64,000 nucleotides of DNA from Alentia gelatinosa (lineage: Eukaryota > Annelida > Polychaeta > Phyllodocida > Polynoidae), in NCBI GenBank assembly GCA_950022655.1, contig OX465579.1, forward strand, positions 137,525,118 to 137,589,117, read 5' to 3'. Numbering within the stretch: position 1 is the stretch's first letter; each line of letters starts with the position of its first letter. Below are positions 31,781 to 45,200 of the stretch, one piece after another. Under the pieces are notes generated by a model. It saw only the letters and a list, made by a program, of their open reading frames with translations. It did no database searches and was not told where the DNA came from. The translations under genes were made by a program, and so were the position numbers.

Positions 31781-34700
31781 TAACATAATTTAAGGTGAAC
31801 AAAAACTTTAGGCATAGTAGCAATTAGGTATCCATATCGGAATATCATTATTCCTGTTATACATCAGGTGGGCTTACTGCCCGTTGTATACAAAATACAA
31901 GGGTGTAGTCTGAACAATGTATCTGTATTCCTATTTTGATACAGTGGTTTATTTGATATTTACGGAGTGCATCCGTTTCCCTGCCAACGTCGCGAATCAC
32001 GGCAGCATCGATATCAACACGCACGCATTACGTTCAGATTCATATATTAAGAATAACAAAAGGTCAGTGAAGATACTATTTGCGATTTGTCCTTGAATAC
32101 TCGATGTATTTGCGTATTTCAGTAGGATTACACATGGTCAGGTGTGTATATTTACTGTATTTTGCTGTAAATCACGATGTCAACGGTCGAGTCGAGGTGC
32201 TGCTCATATCTGTCCCCATTATCCATCCACTAAGACCTTAGGCATAACGTGCGTTACTTCTCGGCAGTGCCGAAACCATAGTTACAGCATATATAGCAAC
32301 GTGTGGTATTTACGTTAGTTACGCCAGTAGGTATATAGTAATAAGGTAAACAGCTTATCTTTTACCTGGCCAACATAGAAAGAAATTTAGGGAATTATAA
32401 ATCTTTCTGTTCACATAAATATAACACCACATTTTTAGCAATTGGCTTAAGTTAACATTTATATAATTTTATAATGATTTCAAAAAGGATCTTCAGAATT
32501 ACCTTTATTTAATATGGTGACGGTATGGCCAATGCGTTATATAGATTCCACTCCTTATTTGGAGATGAAACGCTGATGCCCGATTTCTGGTGCCAGGATT
32601 TAGCGATATTGCACTTCAGTGAATGTATCGGGTTTATTGAGTTTGTTACCATTTCTGTAACATTGACAGTTCTTCCTATCGAACTCTGAAACATCTTTAT
32701 AGACTAACGTATTTTCATGCCAAACAGTTGGCAGTTGATAAGGTAGTGTGTTTTAGTCTGATAAGTAATTAATGATGATGTAATGGAAATTTTATGGGAT
32801 ATGTTGTAACCCAAAAGAACCATACCGCATTTGTCTCTGAACAAGCGATGTTTAATACAGGTGTTGCCGTTCAGCGCCGCCTAATGGCCCACTGTCTAGT
32901 AACGCGGCCGCTCGGACAAACGCCGCGAGTCCAGCGGTATTCATATAGAGATATACAGCAGTCACAACTAAAGTGTGAACGGTGGGTGTGATTGCAGGAG
33001 TGTTGTTTTTTGACAGATTAAATTGCTGGAACAAACTAGGGTATTGTAACAACAGGTCTGGGCTGTCTAAACTTCATAGTTGATGATTATCTTGGTTTTA
33101 ACTTGGAAAAAGATAAGCACATTATAGCTAGGCCTGCCAATGTATTAGTGTGTATGCAATGTCGGGGTCCCTGGGTTATCTAAGGTATATCTGAAGTATC
33201 ATGTAAGTGATATGCATGTATGATACATCAAATTGGAGCTGGAATACCATAGAATAAGATGAAATCATTATTATTTCTCTGAAAATGAGATACATGGTTC
33301 TTATGAACGTATTACGCTCATATACTGATAGATCCAATGCTAAAGAATACGTTGCTATGTGATGGTTTGGCTGCAGGCATTGCGTAACCAACCAGATAAC
33401 GTGCGACACCGCCCTGTGGAAAAAGGCCTATTGGTGTCTCCTAATGAATTAGCTAAAAAGGTCTTCTATTTTTCATAACCATATTGGAGAATAACACAGC
33501 CTTCAAGAGGGCCATTACATATTTCTACAGTGAATACATAATACATGAAAGGAGTACATATTTACGGAAAGGAGGAGGAGTGCAAAGCGGTAATGATTCT
33601 CTATCTTCCAAAGGTTGGAACTATAACCCCTTATGAACCACATTCAGCATCGTTCACCTTGAAGCCACCTTGATATGTGGTAGAGTAATTGTTGAATAAA
33701 GGTATCAGGGGCGGTAAACGCATGTATGTTTGTAAAAAGCAAACATTTCTTAATTGTTGTTTATTTCTTAGCAAGAAGAACACGGCACCAAAAACCAGTC
33801 TTAAAAACGCAAAACAACGTTTATTTGCTTCAAAACACTAAATAAAACAATACTTGCAATAGTTGCTGTGCGGAATGTTACACCAAAGGGCACACACGAC
33901 ATGCCAGCCTGTTATAACAGGTAATATTCAGCGAAATAACACAAACGGTGGCAAAATAACTTACTCTGACTTTTGGCGTTTTCTTAGTTGAATACCTAAA
34001 ATACCTTAATAGTATCTTCTTCTAATGACAAATGACACTTGTAACTAGAACTCTGACTATACACAACCATTTTGAATGACCATTACATGAACATGAGTTT
34101 AGATGCACCTAAGAATACATGTGCAAGGACATTTGATTTCGTTTTGGTCTTTGGAGTTCTAGTTACCATCAAGCACAATTACTTGAGCAAGGGGAATTGA
34201 GAATAAATTATGTATTGTTTGTACATTTATAATGTGACCGAGAAACTATATAGCTTATCTCCCATTCCATTCTCTCCTGTCCGCTCTCATATTCACTCTT
34301 ATCATTACTTTATAGTTGTTTCCCTACTTACAGATTGCACACATGACTTGCTCACACTCATCTGAAAAACAGCCATTTACACACAATCAAAAGCCAAATA
34401 CAATTAACGAGTTCACTAACTTGCAAATAACTTGAAAGATTCACAGGAATAACTCCACACAACCTGCTCGTTTTGGTCAAGATTATATTCATTCCCTTAT
34501 ATTGTCCTTGCGGCTAGAGTCCCTTATTTAGAATTTGAATACAGCGTTCTATGACATCTAACATAGGATGACAAAACTTAACTTCGTATAGGAACAAGAG
34601 AATATCACTCGTAGACGATATATCAAAACGAAACAAAGCTTAGGTCACTGAAACACGCCCCATGGTATACATACAGTCAATCAGAATCGTGGCATATATA

Positions 34701-37700
34701 CCCTGCGTATCTGGCGGTATCCGTACGTCACAGTTATCGGCGGGAATAAGTAGTATATCATCTTGTCACCGCTACAATAATGAGAGTATTAAGTAATAAT
34801 GTAGGTGAGGATGGTGAAAATTAGCTCTGTATTCGAAACAGGCACACGGATCTGCAAACGGGGGTTGCAGAAGAGGAAAAATAGACCAGTTATAAGGAGA
34901 ACTCTTTGGCATAATATACTATAAACCTATCATAGACACTGTCAAAATATAAACGACTAACTCTAACTTTTGACTTATCGGTATACTATATCATGAAGCA
35001 TATATCTACGTTATAAAAAGAGAAACACAGTTTTTTGTGTGTGATAGACATTTGCCCGCTTTCTCCGCCGCATGGTTATTGCACACCATTAGAGACCTTA
35101 AGATATATGCCATTATCTCACCCCTGGAACAAGTTTAGCCATAGGAATAGCATTAAAAATTATATGCAATGATCTCCCTCGTAAAGTATCAATACTACAC
35201 CATGGTCATGGCAGAGAGACGCAAGATGATGTCATAATCGACTGGCCAATCAGCAGCCAGGATTTGAGAACATGGAGATTTATACGTTCCAATCTAGATT
35301 TGCATAAGCAATTTGGATTTTCCTGATATTGTACTGCTATCTAATGTCTGTGAAAGAGGTGAGATCCAGAACCATACTCAAATCGTAAAATAAACAACAC
35401 TCCACTTGTATGAATGCACTGTAACCATCACTTGGATTGTGCCAATATATATATGCTATTAGGAGAAACTGTGGTTCTATGAGAGAACATAGCTTCTTCT
35501 GCAAACTAATGCACATTATAACAGAAATAATCATTCCAATTTATCCTACTGATCTATATTTTGCTTGGGAACAAATCTAATGGATAGGAATTTTTTGGGT
35601 TCAACCATATCATGATTATTTGTGTATTGTGTCTGAGAGGCAGCCCTTATAAATGGTCTATTGACCTATAATGTTCACACCGGGTAACGATGTATAGGTA
35701 TCCGAGCGATGAAACAACCAGCCAAGATCACAGAAAAATGCATCACATAGAAAGACATCTCTATCGCTCTAGCCTTTTACATATGCATTGTACAAGAGAG
35801 AAAGAGAGAGAGAGAGGTTTCCGTACATCTTTTGCCAAGGTTTCACACCATCGTCTGCGGCTGCGGTTTGCAGCAGTCTCATGCCAGCACAGGACCCAAA
35901 AGCGCAGCCATAAAGTTTGACGATGTTTTCCCAACACCACCACCCATGCGGTGAAACTAGACGCGAAGTTTCGGGACCCCCTTTCTGGTCCCCACCAATA
36001 GAATCCTACCCCCTCCCCTTTGCGCCCCTCCAACAGAATTCCCTTCCTTTATTCAATGAATTCCGAATCCGTCCCTGGCAACCTTCATCCTGTTTTGCAG
36101 GTGGTCTGAGTATATTGAGTATATTCTGGCATTGCTTAGTACGTAACCGACCGTTAATCCTTTGGTCGGCTCAGTATGTTGACATACGTGGGTAATGATA
36201 TAAACAAGACCGTTTCCCGACCCCAATCTTATTCCTTCTTATTCCTGGCTGTATTGGCCACCATACTTTACCACATAATCCAGTGACAATCACAATGGTA
36301 AAGGGTCAACTAATTATTCAATATATATATATTATAAGTTAAGGATACATTAGTTCGTTTTGCTTTAAATTCAATAGTAAGAATGTCGGCGGAGAAGATG
36401 TGCATTTTCAATATACCTTTTCTGCCATCTAATTGCCCTAAGGTTTAAATAGGAATGTAAAGATAGTATATACATCTTAAATACATGCATATATCATCAA
36501 GTCTAAGTGACAAAATCCTTACGATCGCCCTCGGTCCCTATCTTTTAGCATTATCACATTGTTTTGTTTACATTCCATGTTATCCTCTATCCTTTTGGAT
36601 CACATTTGCGACGCAATCCCAGTTTTACATTGAATGATACAAAGGAAGAGTTTAGTGGAACGTTTTGAAATGCAATTAAAACAGACTAGGTGGTGGAATG
36701 GATAGCAAGCGTCAAAGTAAACCTTGTACCGTGTATGTACAGTTGTATACATACACCCTTTTTTGGCATATCCTGGTACATGGTTTATATTCTTCAACCT
36801 GTACCATCCTTTCAAACAAATTCTATTTTCACAATGTTCTTGACAACCTTTTCCTAGATTAAGCATAATTGCCACGATAACATTGTGAATCAACCTTGTA
36901 CATACAGCCTTTACAATACAGTCGAGAGGTATTTGTGGCATACCCTCATGTTATTCATTATTAGATTATATTCACACAATCATGCTTTTATTTTGCATTC
37001 CCCGTTTCTAAGTTCCCAGAACGTTACCAGGATTATTCCAAATTTGTACCACTCTTTTTCTTGGTCTAAGTATTTTAGAAATGTATTGCTATGGGCTTTG
37101 CATTCTGCTGTACCCTTTCTTCATATATTACATCCAATGTACCTTATCCAACAGTCTAGCCACTCCTTTTACCGTCTAAGTAGCAAGCATCTATGGGTAG
37201 ATATCACTATGTTTATTATAGAGAATAGGAGAGACTTATGGGAATCGGGTCTAATATGGAGGATGGCCATCCTGATATACATTACTTCAGTTTGTTCCTA
37301 ACACAACTACAAACGCTGAAGGATTAAATATACTGAACCGGCAGTTCGCCAGAGCATGTTTTGTCTTGTCGACATGTAAACCATTTCAGTTTACACTCTC
37401 TGACAACCCCGGTGCTTTCATTTGAATATCGAATTTGAACTGACAAGAAAAACCACTATTCCTGCTCACAATATGCGTAAAGCAGCAACGTATCAAAGTA
37501 TAATGTCCTCTATGCCACATGACTCCCTATTTCTCAATTCCTAGAACGGTTGAAAACAGATGGAATATATTTCTGAGCAATCACGTATTGTCACGATGGG
37601 TTAGTTTCCTGGGGTAGTTGGTGCTAGGTATTGATCTAGCTTTATGACGTTACAACCGAACTACATGTGCATGGCTTACATTGTGACGGATGTTCAGACA

Positions 37701-37704
37701 AACA

Positions 37705-37977
37705 TGAACCCTATGTTTGCCAACTGGAACGCCCTCTGGTGATAGGACGTTAAACAATAAAACAGATCGCAAATAAATATGTGTTGCTATTCACACAACC
37801 ATGGTTGTTTTTTTACTTTATCGACAACATAATTACCAAAATCACAAACGCCTTTCTGTGTCAGGTATTCTGAACATCAGTATGTTCTTTTAGAATTTTC
37901 CGGTTTGAAAAAGCCTCATTTCCTATCGGATCCTTATCAAAGTATATCTCCCACTAGATGGCGCCCAAGTTGGCAAT
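37705..37977. mobile_element. inverted-repeat-flanked segment
   Basis: 'gtttgccaactggaacgccc' at the left and 'ggcgcccaagttggcaatg' at the right are imperfect inverted copies about 270 bases apart, including the 'ctctggtg'/'cactagat' part. The body is non-coding. Confidence 0.5.
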
Positions 37978-38805
37978 GTTTGTACTTGTTACGTTATATT
38001 TCCACCAAGACCATCTTTTGAATTATAATAGTTAAATATTTCTCATTTACAACATTTAAATAGTCTTTATAAGGTTTACAAACGTGGTCGTTCGTTCTCC
38101 CCAGATATGTCCATGAAGACACCCTGTCTGTTACTGTTAGTATATTGCACCACTGTCTATTTATCGCTCTAGATTGAGTATAAAATGAGCACCAGTAGAA
38201 TCTATCGATATGAGACCGCGAATCACAATTAGCCTTATCCACGTTTAAACTAACTTTGACCTCACGATCTGTGTAGATGCTGAATCAGCGATTCCTGTAC
38301 ATCTTCGGTGTGCAAGTTGGGTATGCAATTTATTTAAATTATCGCGTCCAACATCGCACTGCTATGGCCGATATAACCCCTTTACAGTAGTATCTATATG
38401 GTAAAATTTCACAGTTCATAATCAATAAAGGTCTTATACCTCTCACACCAACATTCATACTATAGCGCAACTAACTGCGGACACAAGTACCCAGTTTGCA
38501 CGTGTTCTATCAATATCTTAATTGTACTTTATGAAAGACATATTTCCTTGCAGTTACTCAATTCTTTAGGTGTGCTTACAATACTTTCGATTTCACAATC
38601 GGCTCAACCAATGTCGATGCCATATAGCGTTATGTTTTTACAGTAATATTCAGCTGTCTTTGACTATAACAATTTTTCATTTTTCCACACACATCCTCTT
38701 TTCCATACCAACTCCCAGCGTTATCTCTCAGTTACGTAATATCATTTTATCCTTTTGAAAAATACTTTATAAAAGACTTCTCACTTAATCTTAACTCTCA
38801 TCATT

Positions 38806-39207
38806 TCAAAGCAGCGACAGAATGGAGAAGCCGTTCATTTTATTCTGCTTCTTTAGTACCTCATTCTCCCGACTGCTGTTGATGGGGGCGCTACTGTCTG
38901 TGACCCCAGCCTCGTCCTCGGGGCCGCTCCGTGAGACGAGGAGGACCGCCGGAGAGCCTTCGCTCCTCTCTCCGTCACCGGCCGCTGGTGGACCGTTCTC
39001 CTGGATGCGACACTCCTCTTGGGAGTCCGCTCTCAGGAGCATGGACCGCCGGTTCTCGTTTTCCAGCGACTCCACGGCGAACTCCTCCAACATGCTGGTA
39101 CGGTTGCCGTTGGCGGAGGGATACGGGTCGGGCCCGATGAGGCTGAGGATGGCCGGCAGCACCAGCAGACCGTGGAATAAGCCGGAGAAAACGATAGCTG
39201 CAAACAC
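38806..39207 (-). CDS. Patched-type gene last exon (TM12, cytosolic tail, stop)
   Basis: 402 bases, phase 0, acceptor TTCACCAG to TGA. Encodes [18 protein letters not shown], then [12 protein letters not shown] hydrophilic tail of about 105 residues follows, with no recognised motif, ending FSILSLL. Its GC-rich sequence opens long false frames on both strands. Confidence 0.9.
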   Translation of the reverse strand: MFAAIVFSGLFHGLLVLPAILSLIGPDPYPSANGNRTSMLEEFAVESLENENRRSMLLRADSQEECRIQENGPPAAGDGERSEGSPAVLLVSRSGPEDEAGVTDSSAPINSSRENEVLKKQNKMNGFSILSLL

Positions 39208-42200
39208 CTGGTGAAGAATCAAATAAATTATCAATTTCATAAATTGAAGAACCACGATACCAAATATGACTATGAATACAAGTGTGCTCAAACCCGCACA
39301 TCATCCCATTTATTTTCTTCCTAATACGGAGTATCCGTACTAAACATATAGGGAGTGTGTATAATTCACCGGGAGGGGATTATGGGTGGTCGTTATTTCC
39401 GGCCTACACAGAGCGGAGTTTACGGAAATGTTCATTGCATACAAAATAGTGCATTTTTCTTTAACAATACGTACACCAGGGACAGCGGGGAACACGATAC
39501 CATGTGAGAAAGAATCTTTAACCCTTTCCAGGCGAGCAGGTTGATGGTCACCAGTGGTTGCAAGGGCTAGGATGGAATGGACTGTGTGGCTCCGGAGGGG
39601 GAGGGGGGGCGAGAATGCCTTTGTGCATTCAATAAATTTGCACTTGTCATCTTACCAAAAAAAACTTCTTCGTTGCCAAAGTTGAATTCTTTTAAAACCA
39701 GTTTACAAAATGCATCAATTTTTAAATATATCTTTACACAAACTTTTTAAATCTTCCCTGTATTTTTATTTTTTTTAAAAGCTTGAATATATCCTGAATG
39801 ACTGTATACATTTTCGCCCACCCTCCATGTGCATAATGCCTGTAGGTATTCTCGCCCTGAATGGGTTAACCATTCAATGTGAATACTTACCTGGAAGAAT
39901 GTTTTCAGCGTGTAGACCTTGGCGAAGGAGAGTGGACTGAGGGCGAGGAAAGTGCTGAACCCGCCATAGAAAACGGCAGGTCCTATTCGGCCAAGCGTTC
40001 GTGATGCGCGTTCTGTGAAGAAAAGAGGGAATGTCATGTAGTATGAGATATTATCACAGCCCTGGCCTTCTTTTTGGAGGATAATGTCACAAATGTTAGT
40101 CAATTAGTCAGTCATAGGGGTGAGATAAAATTTGAACCACACTAGATCCGTAGCTGTTGAAAACGCGCCATTCATTTTGATCTGCTCCCTTATCTCACTC
40201 GGGTTTGCCTTGTAAGATTACTCCCCAAGCTGAACTCATGTCTTATTTTCAACGGCTTCATATCACGATCCAGTTGCTTCTCATCATAATACTTGTTATA
40301 GTTACCTATTGCTACTCCCAATACGACCTTCACCATATACTGTGTACTGCTGTACATTGTTATACGGAGCACCCTTAGACATTGGGAGAATATGAGCTTT
40401 CACTTCAGCATGGTTTCCACAGCAATTTATTTTAAAACATTATCAAGTTCACAGAACTCAGCCTCACGACCTCATTCCCTAAATCAACGTTAACATAATT
40501 TTGTCTTCTATGATGTACAACTAAGGTTGTTCGACACAAGTGATTATATTTCATGGCCTAACTTCGCTGTCTGAACCTATGGCATAATGTTGTCAGCGTT
40601 AAGCGCAAACTCGCTACCGGTACTACCATAACAGTGTGATGTAATTCATTTCCTTCGTAGAAGTGCGATATACAGGTATTTACTATATACCCATGCCGTA
40701 TTTACTGTAAATACGTACCGTTTTGACATATAACGTAAAAATACTGTACGGACCACTGGTTCGTACACTAAAATACAGACCACCTTGCCAAACACGTTTA
40801 TTAACATATCGGTTGTTAAAAATTAAATTAATGATTTTTTTTTTAAATTTTGGGTATATAGTAAATATATAACGTCCAACCATGCTTGTACAAGTCACAA
40901 AGCTCGATGATAATTTACGGTTTGTACGGAACTCGGCATAAATGCCTCGTTCCGTACAAACCGTAAATTACCATCTCGTTCTGTGACTTGTACAGCATGG
41001 TCAGGACGTTCTATATAATTACTCTTAATTGTAATTATTAGAAGCTTGTGTTGTCATTCATGTAAGCACATATTAAAGTGTTCTATATGTTTTTCTAATT
41101 AGAACTGGCTAAACACTATTCACCATAGATCGTAAAGCTGACGCTACAGCAAGGTGCTGCTGCTATCGAGATACAACTTCTAACCTTTTCCCCAATTCCT
41201 TTTCTCAATTTAATAGGTTTGATATTTCCACTGATTCATGCAAAATCTTGTACTCATAATGATTATAAACCATTTGTCTATCATTTTTCTTTTTCAATTG
41301 CAACTAATAATTAGTCACGGCGCTAGTGTTGCTTCGCTCTGAATGGGAGATGACTTCATGTTACAAGTTGCCTGCATGAGGTTAAAATTCACTTCTTTGT
41401 ATTTCGCTAATGTGTGATATAACTGAAGTGAGTTCTTAGAAAAACAGCGATAAAAATGATCTGATCGCAATCTGTGTGGTTTTCTCGTTATCTAAAATGT
41501 CTTTATGAAAGACAGTCTTACAAGACAATCATGGGTGGATCATTATATGTGCTTATATTATTAATTACTAACGTACTCAACATATGCAATCAGTATGTAT
41601 GTATGTCTATATATATATACCGCTTTTGCTAGATAGACATATCAGTTTGGGATTGTCCTGCCTCCCCTCCCCACACACACACACACATTTTAATCCAAGG
41701 GGCTTCAACAATAGAATTCTATCATTTACAGAAGATCACGTTTGAATGACATTACAAGGCGATCCTTGCCAGGATCACCCATCTTAATCATAATCGTTGG
41801 TTCAGTAGAGCTCTTTGTTTTAAAAACTCACCACATGCGTGTTTAGACCATGTAAACATATATGCCCCACCATATAATGACGGAACTTACCGTTTCTGGT
41901 TCCGGTAAGGGTCATAAAGGTATGACCCACATGGGCGGCATAGTCAACCGACATGCCGATGGCCAGGATGAGGATTAGTGACGTCACAACGTCAATCGTC
42001 AGACCGAGTAGATGCATCAGACCAGCGACATTCACCTGGAAGCAGAAACGTCAAAGGTCCATGTCGTAAATTGGTCTTATACTATGACGTATCGATTAAA
42101 TTCACAACTTATCATTAAGGTTATAATATCAATAATTATGAGCGTTTCTACGATCATTCATAAGTAGGTGCATATAAGTACCATGGCTGTTTAATAATGG

Positions 42201-45200
42201 CATATCAATGACTTGTGGTGACAAGCATATTGACACATAGATGCTTATTACCAACTAATACGTATAGAGTCTACAGATCGTTACTGAGTGGGATTCGGAA
42301 ATCCGTATCTAGGATACGGCTTTTTCGCTGGAACTGGAGTATATATGATTCTTTTCTAATAATTACTCGAAAGGTGGGTAATAGATATAATATTACCATT
42401 TTGACCTGTGTGATCGTATTCTCTTCGTAGTTGACACTACGTAATACTCCGCGTCAACTACGCTGATAAAACGGTCACACGGATCAAAATTATGGTAATA
42501 TTTTGTCTACACGTATATTATGTATCAATGGGGCTTTTCCGTCCCTACAACTTTTTCACATTTCGACTTCTGGGTGTCTTGCTAAATCAAGACCCATAAA
42601 CTCTGGAGTAAAGCAATTATTTACAACCTTCTCTCTTTTTCTATAGTTATGCCAAGAAAATTAGAATTGCGCTCTTATCATAGATTTGAATGAGTAGTGT
42701 TTCTTTGGTAATTTCTGCTTTCAAAAGAGTAATGTCAGAAAAGGGTTATCAAGAGCAGAAGGACTATCAACGATTCGCTAAAATGTTTGTTTTCTATGTA
42801 TCCTACATATGCTACCCTACGTGTCAACCTTGATATATAGAAAGGGATCTTCACCGACCAGACTAAATTGGGACGGGTCAAGCCAGTTAAGCCTCAGTAG
42901 AACGGGACAGTACGGGTCAGTTTGAGGGAAGTAGGTTACACTGCATGTATAAGAAGATCAGTTTGCAACTCTCTCTCGAATCCATATCTAGTGCCATGAG
43001 AATAAACTCTAGGTGAACCACAAATGAGGCTTGATTAACACCTAATAATAATTACTATCAATCTACCTCCTGTAGAAGAGTTTAGTTATCCCATGCACTG
43101 CTTAATCACGTACATCTTGACCATTGACCCATACACTGGAGGGGTTCCTAACTCCACCTGCTGAGACCCCACTGGAAGAACTAATCGCAATCAAACATGG
43201 GGTAGATCCCTGCTGGGTAGACTAAGAGGGGACCCCCACCTACCACGATAGGCCACGACATGCTTCCCGATCGCTACGATTTGAAATGCCCAAATCGTGG
43301 CCTATCGGTAGGTCCCCGATAGTTTTAAATCGTGGACATGGCTTGAAATCGTAGAGCGTAGAAACGCCTTTGGAGGACCAAAAACATAAACCATGGTCAC
43401 GATTCAATCTGTGTATCAATGTATATGAGTTTTAATATTGAAATATATCATAATTTTGGAAACATTAAATGAATCTGAATAGTTTTTAGAGGTATTCACA
43501 ACATCATTTGAAGTTATTTTTCAGACTCTAATACAATCAAATTGAAAAAGATAACTGTGATAGAATCGTGATTCCGATCTGAAACTATTATTTTCAGACC
43601 TTTATCCTTAATCAAATGATATCATATTTTCACCGAATATATATCTGTATAGGGCCTACCTAATTCTAGAATTTCATAATTTTCCATCTAGTATTTCACC
43701 CACAAGAGATATTTTTCCATTCAAATACACTACAATACCCTACGACAGGCTACAAAATTTCCAACATGTTGGAAGTTATCGGGACCTCTACGATTGGCGT
43801 TTACAATCGCAGCCTATCGTGAGCTGTCGTAGACGGAATCGCAGAAACCTGTTCCACCTATCACGATTTTGCCAGACCTCACGCTTCAATCGGAATGGTG
43901 TCGGGAAGTCCGTCGTAAGGCCAATCGAGACCAGAATCGTGGTAGGTGGGGGCAGGCTTTTACGCTGTAGGAGGTCAGTTATGTAGGTGCGTGTATGACA
44001 CCTCTTGATCTTGGCACTTAGAGTCGAGACGGACCTACTTTGGCCTTATTTCTGACCAGGTAGTGAACCTCTAATCGCTATCAGTTCTAGTTTCAATATT
44101 ACTGGTTTATTGGGTGCCTTATGTAACGTGTTCTCCAAAATAATTACCTTGTTTACAATACATATTGACATCGTGTGCTTGAATTGGTATGTTTTCTTGA
44201 AGAATACATTTGGAGGTTCCCTATTGGAAAATGCATTGATACTTTTGTAAGATAGCAGTAGAAGACCATATCGTCCGCAAAATATCCTTTGAAATTAAAT
44301 AGTATTAAGTGAAGTAATATAGAATCTATAGGTTGGGGAAATACACAATATGCACATGTAGTCGATAGTTTTGTCTCCAGTGGTTGAAGGATACTATTAC
44401 ACTAGCGTATATGTTAGTACACCAGTTTATCCTACCCCTCATATAAATCTCCATATACATAACATAGTGTAGCTGTATGCCACGGTTATGACATAAAATG
44501 TTTATATGCCACTGGTGACATATGAAGTTAAAAACATGTAACAGGGTAGGATAAAATCTAAACATCACTCAATTTCATATGATTGTTTATATGGCGTGAT
44601 ATCTGTAGCGGAAGACAATGAAACTGGTGAAAAATAACAACCGACAGACTACAAACGAGAATAATCATTGATTTCTTACCAGGATCAGGACAACATTCAT
44701 GAAAACGAGTAATGACGCCTGAAGGTCAGCAATCAGCGGGAAGGTCATAATGGCGACGCAGATCAGAGCCAGTCCGATATTACGATACAACTCGTCTTTT
44801 ATGACCTGACAAACAGAAAACAGTAGTTTATTGCATGGTTGCCGAACCTTTGGTTACTTTGGTGACTGTAGTTTGTTAGAGCAACGATGTTATTTGGAAA
44901 TTGATATTGCACTTATATACAATTATTCAGACAAATATTACACTTATAGACAATTATTACTCTAACATGGTTATTGGGACATAAATCAGCTACACAGAAG
45001 AAGCTTCCAGGACCTTCGATGCGCTGTGAAAAATATGTGAAAGACGTTATAGATATTGGATATCATTTGTTAATCAGCAATGAACCATCAAAACATGCTA
45101 AAGTTAGTTTCGCTAGCCCCCCGGCTATCAGCCGGCGGCTGCTGGCACCGACTGTGCGGGTGGGTTCGTACACTAAACCTATGGCTGCGTGGCACACATA

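Larger units (their letters stand above)
28700..38805. other. 10 kb intergenic region between the TM2 gene and the Patched-type gene
   Basis: Should hold the TM2-gene promoter just after 28699 and the 3' untranslated region of the Patched-type gene before 38806. A candidate AATAAA on the - strand for the latter is at 38329-38334. It contains the repeats listed separately at 29345, 29707, 30318, 30826, 31057, 31653 and 37705. No frame in it shows family features; those at 36600-37300 look random. Confidence 0.5.

Noticed and set aside
35690..36195. GC-richer patch with overlapping frames on both strands
   Set aside because: Considered as an exon, but no frame has consistent splice sites or recognisable protein sequence; includes a GA-repeat near 35800.
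36600..37301. Frames of 113 (- strand) and 138 (+ strand) residues
   Set aside because: Random-looking composition rich in aromatic and Cys codons from AT-rich DNA; no motif or domain seen.
38822..39304. 130-residue + strand and 109-residue - strand frames
   Set aside because: Shadows of the last exon of the Patched-type gene; they have no family features.
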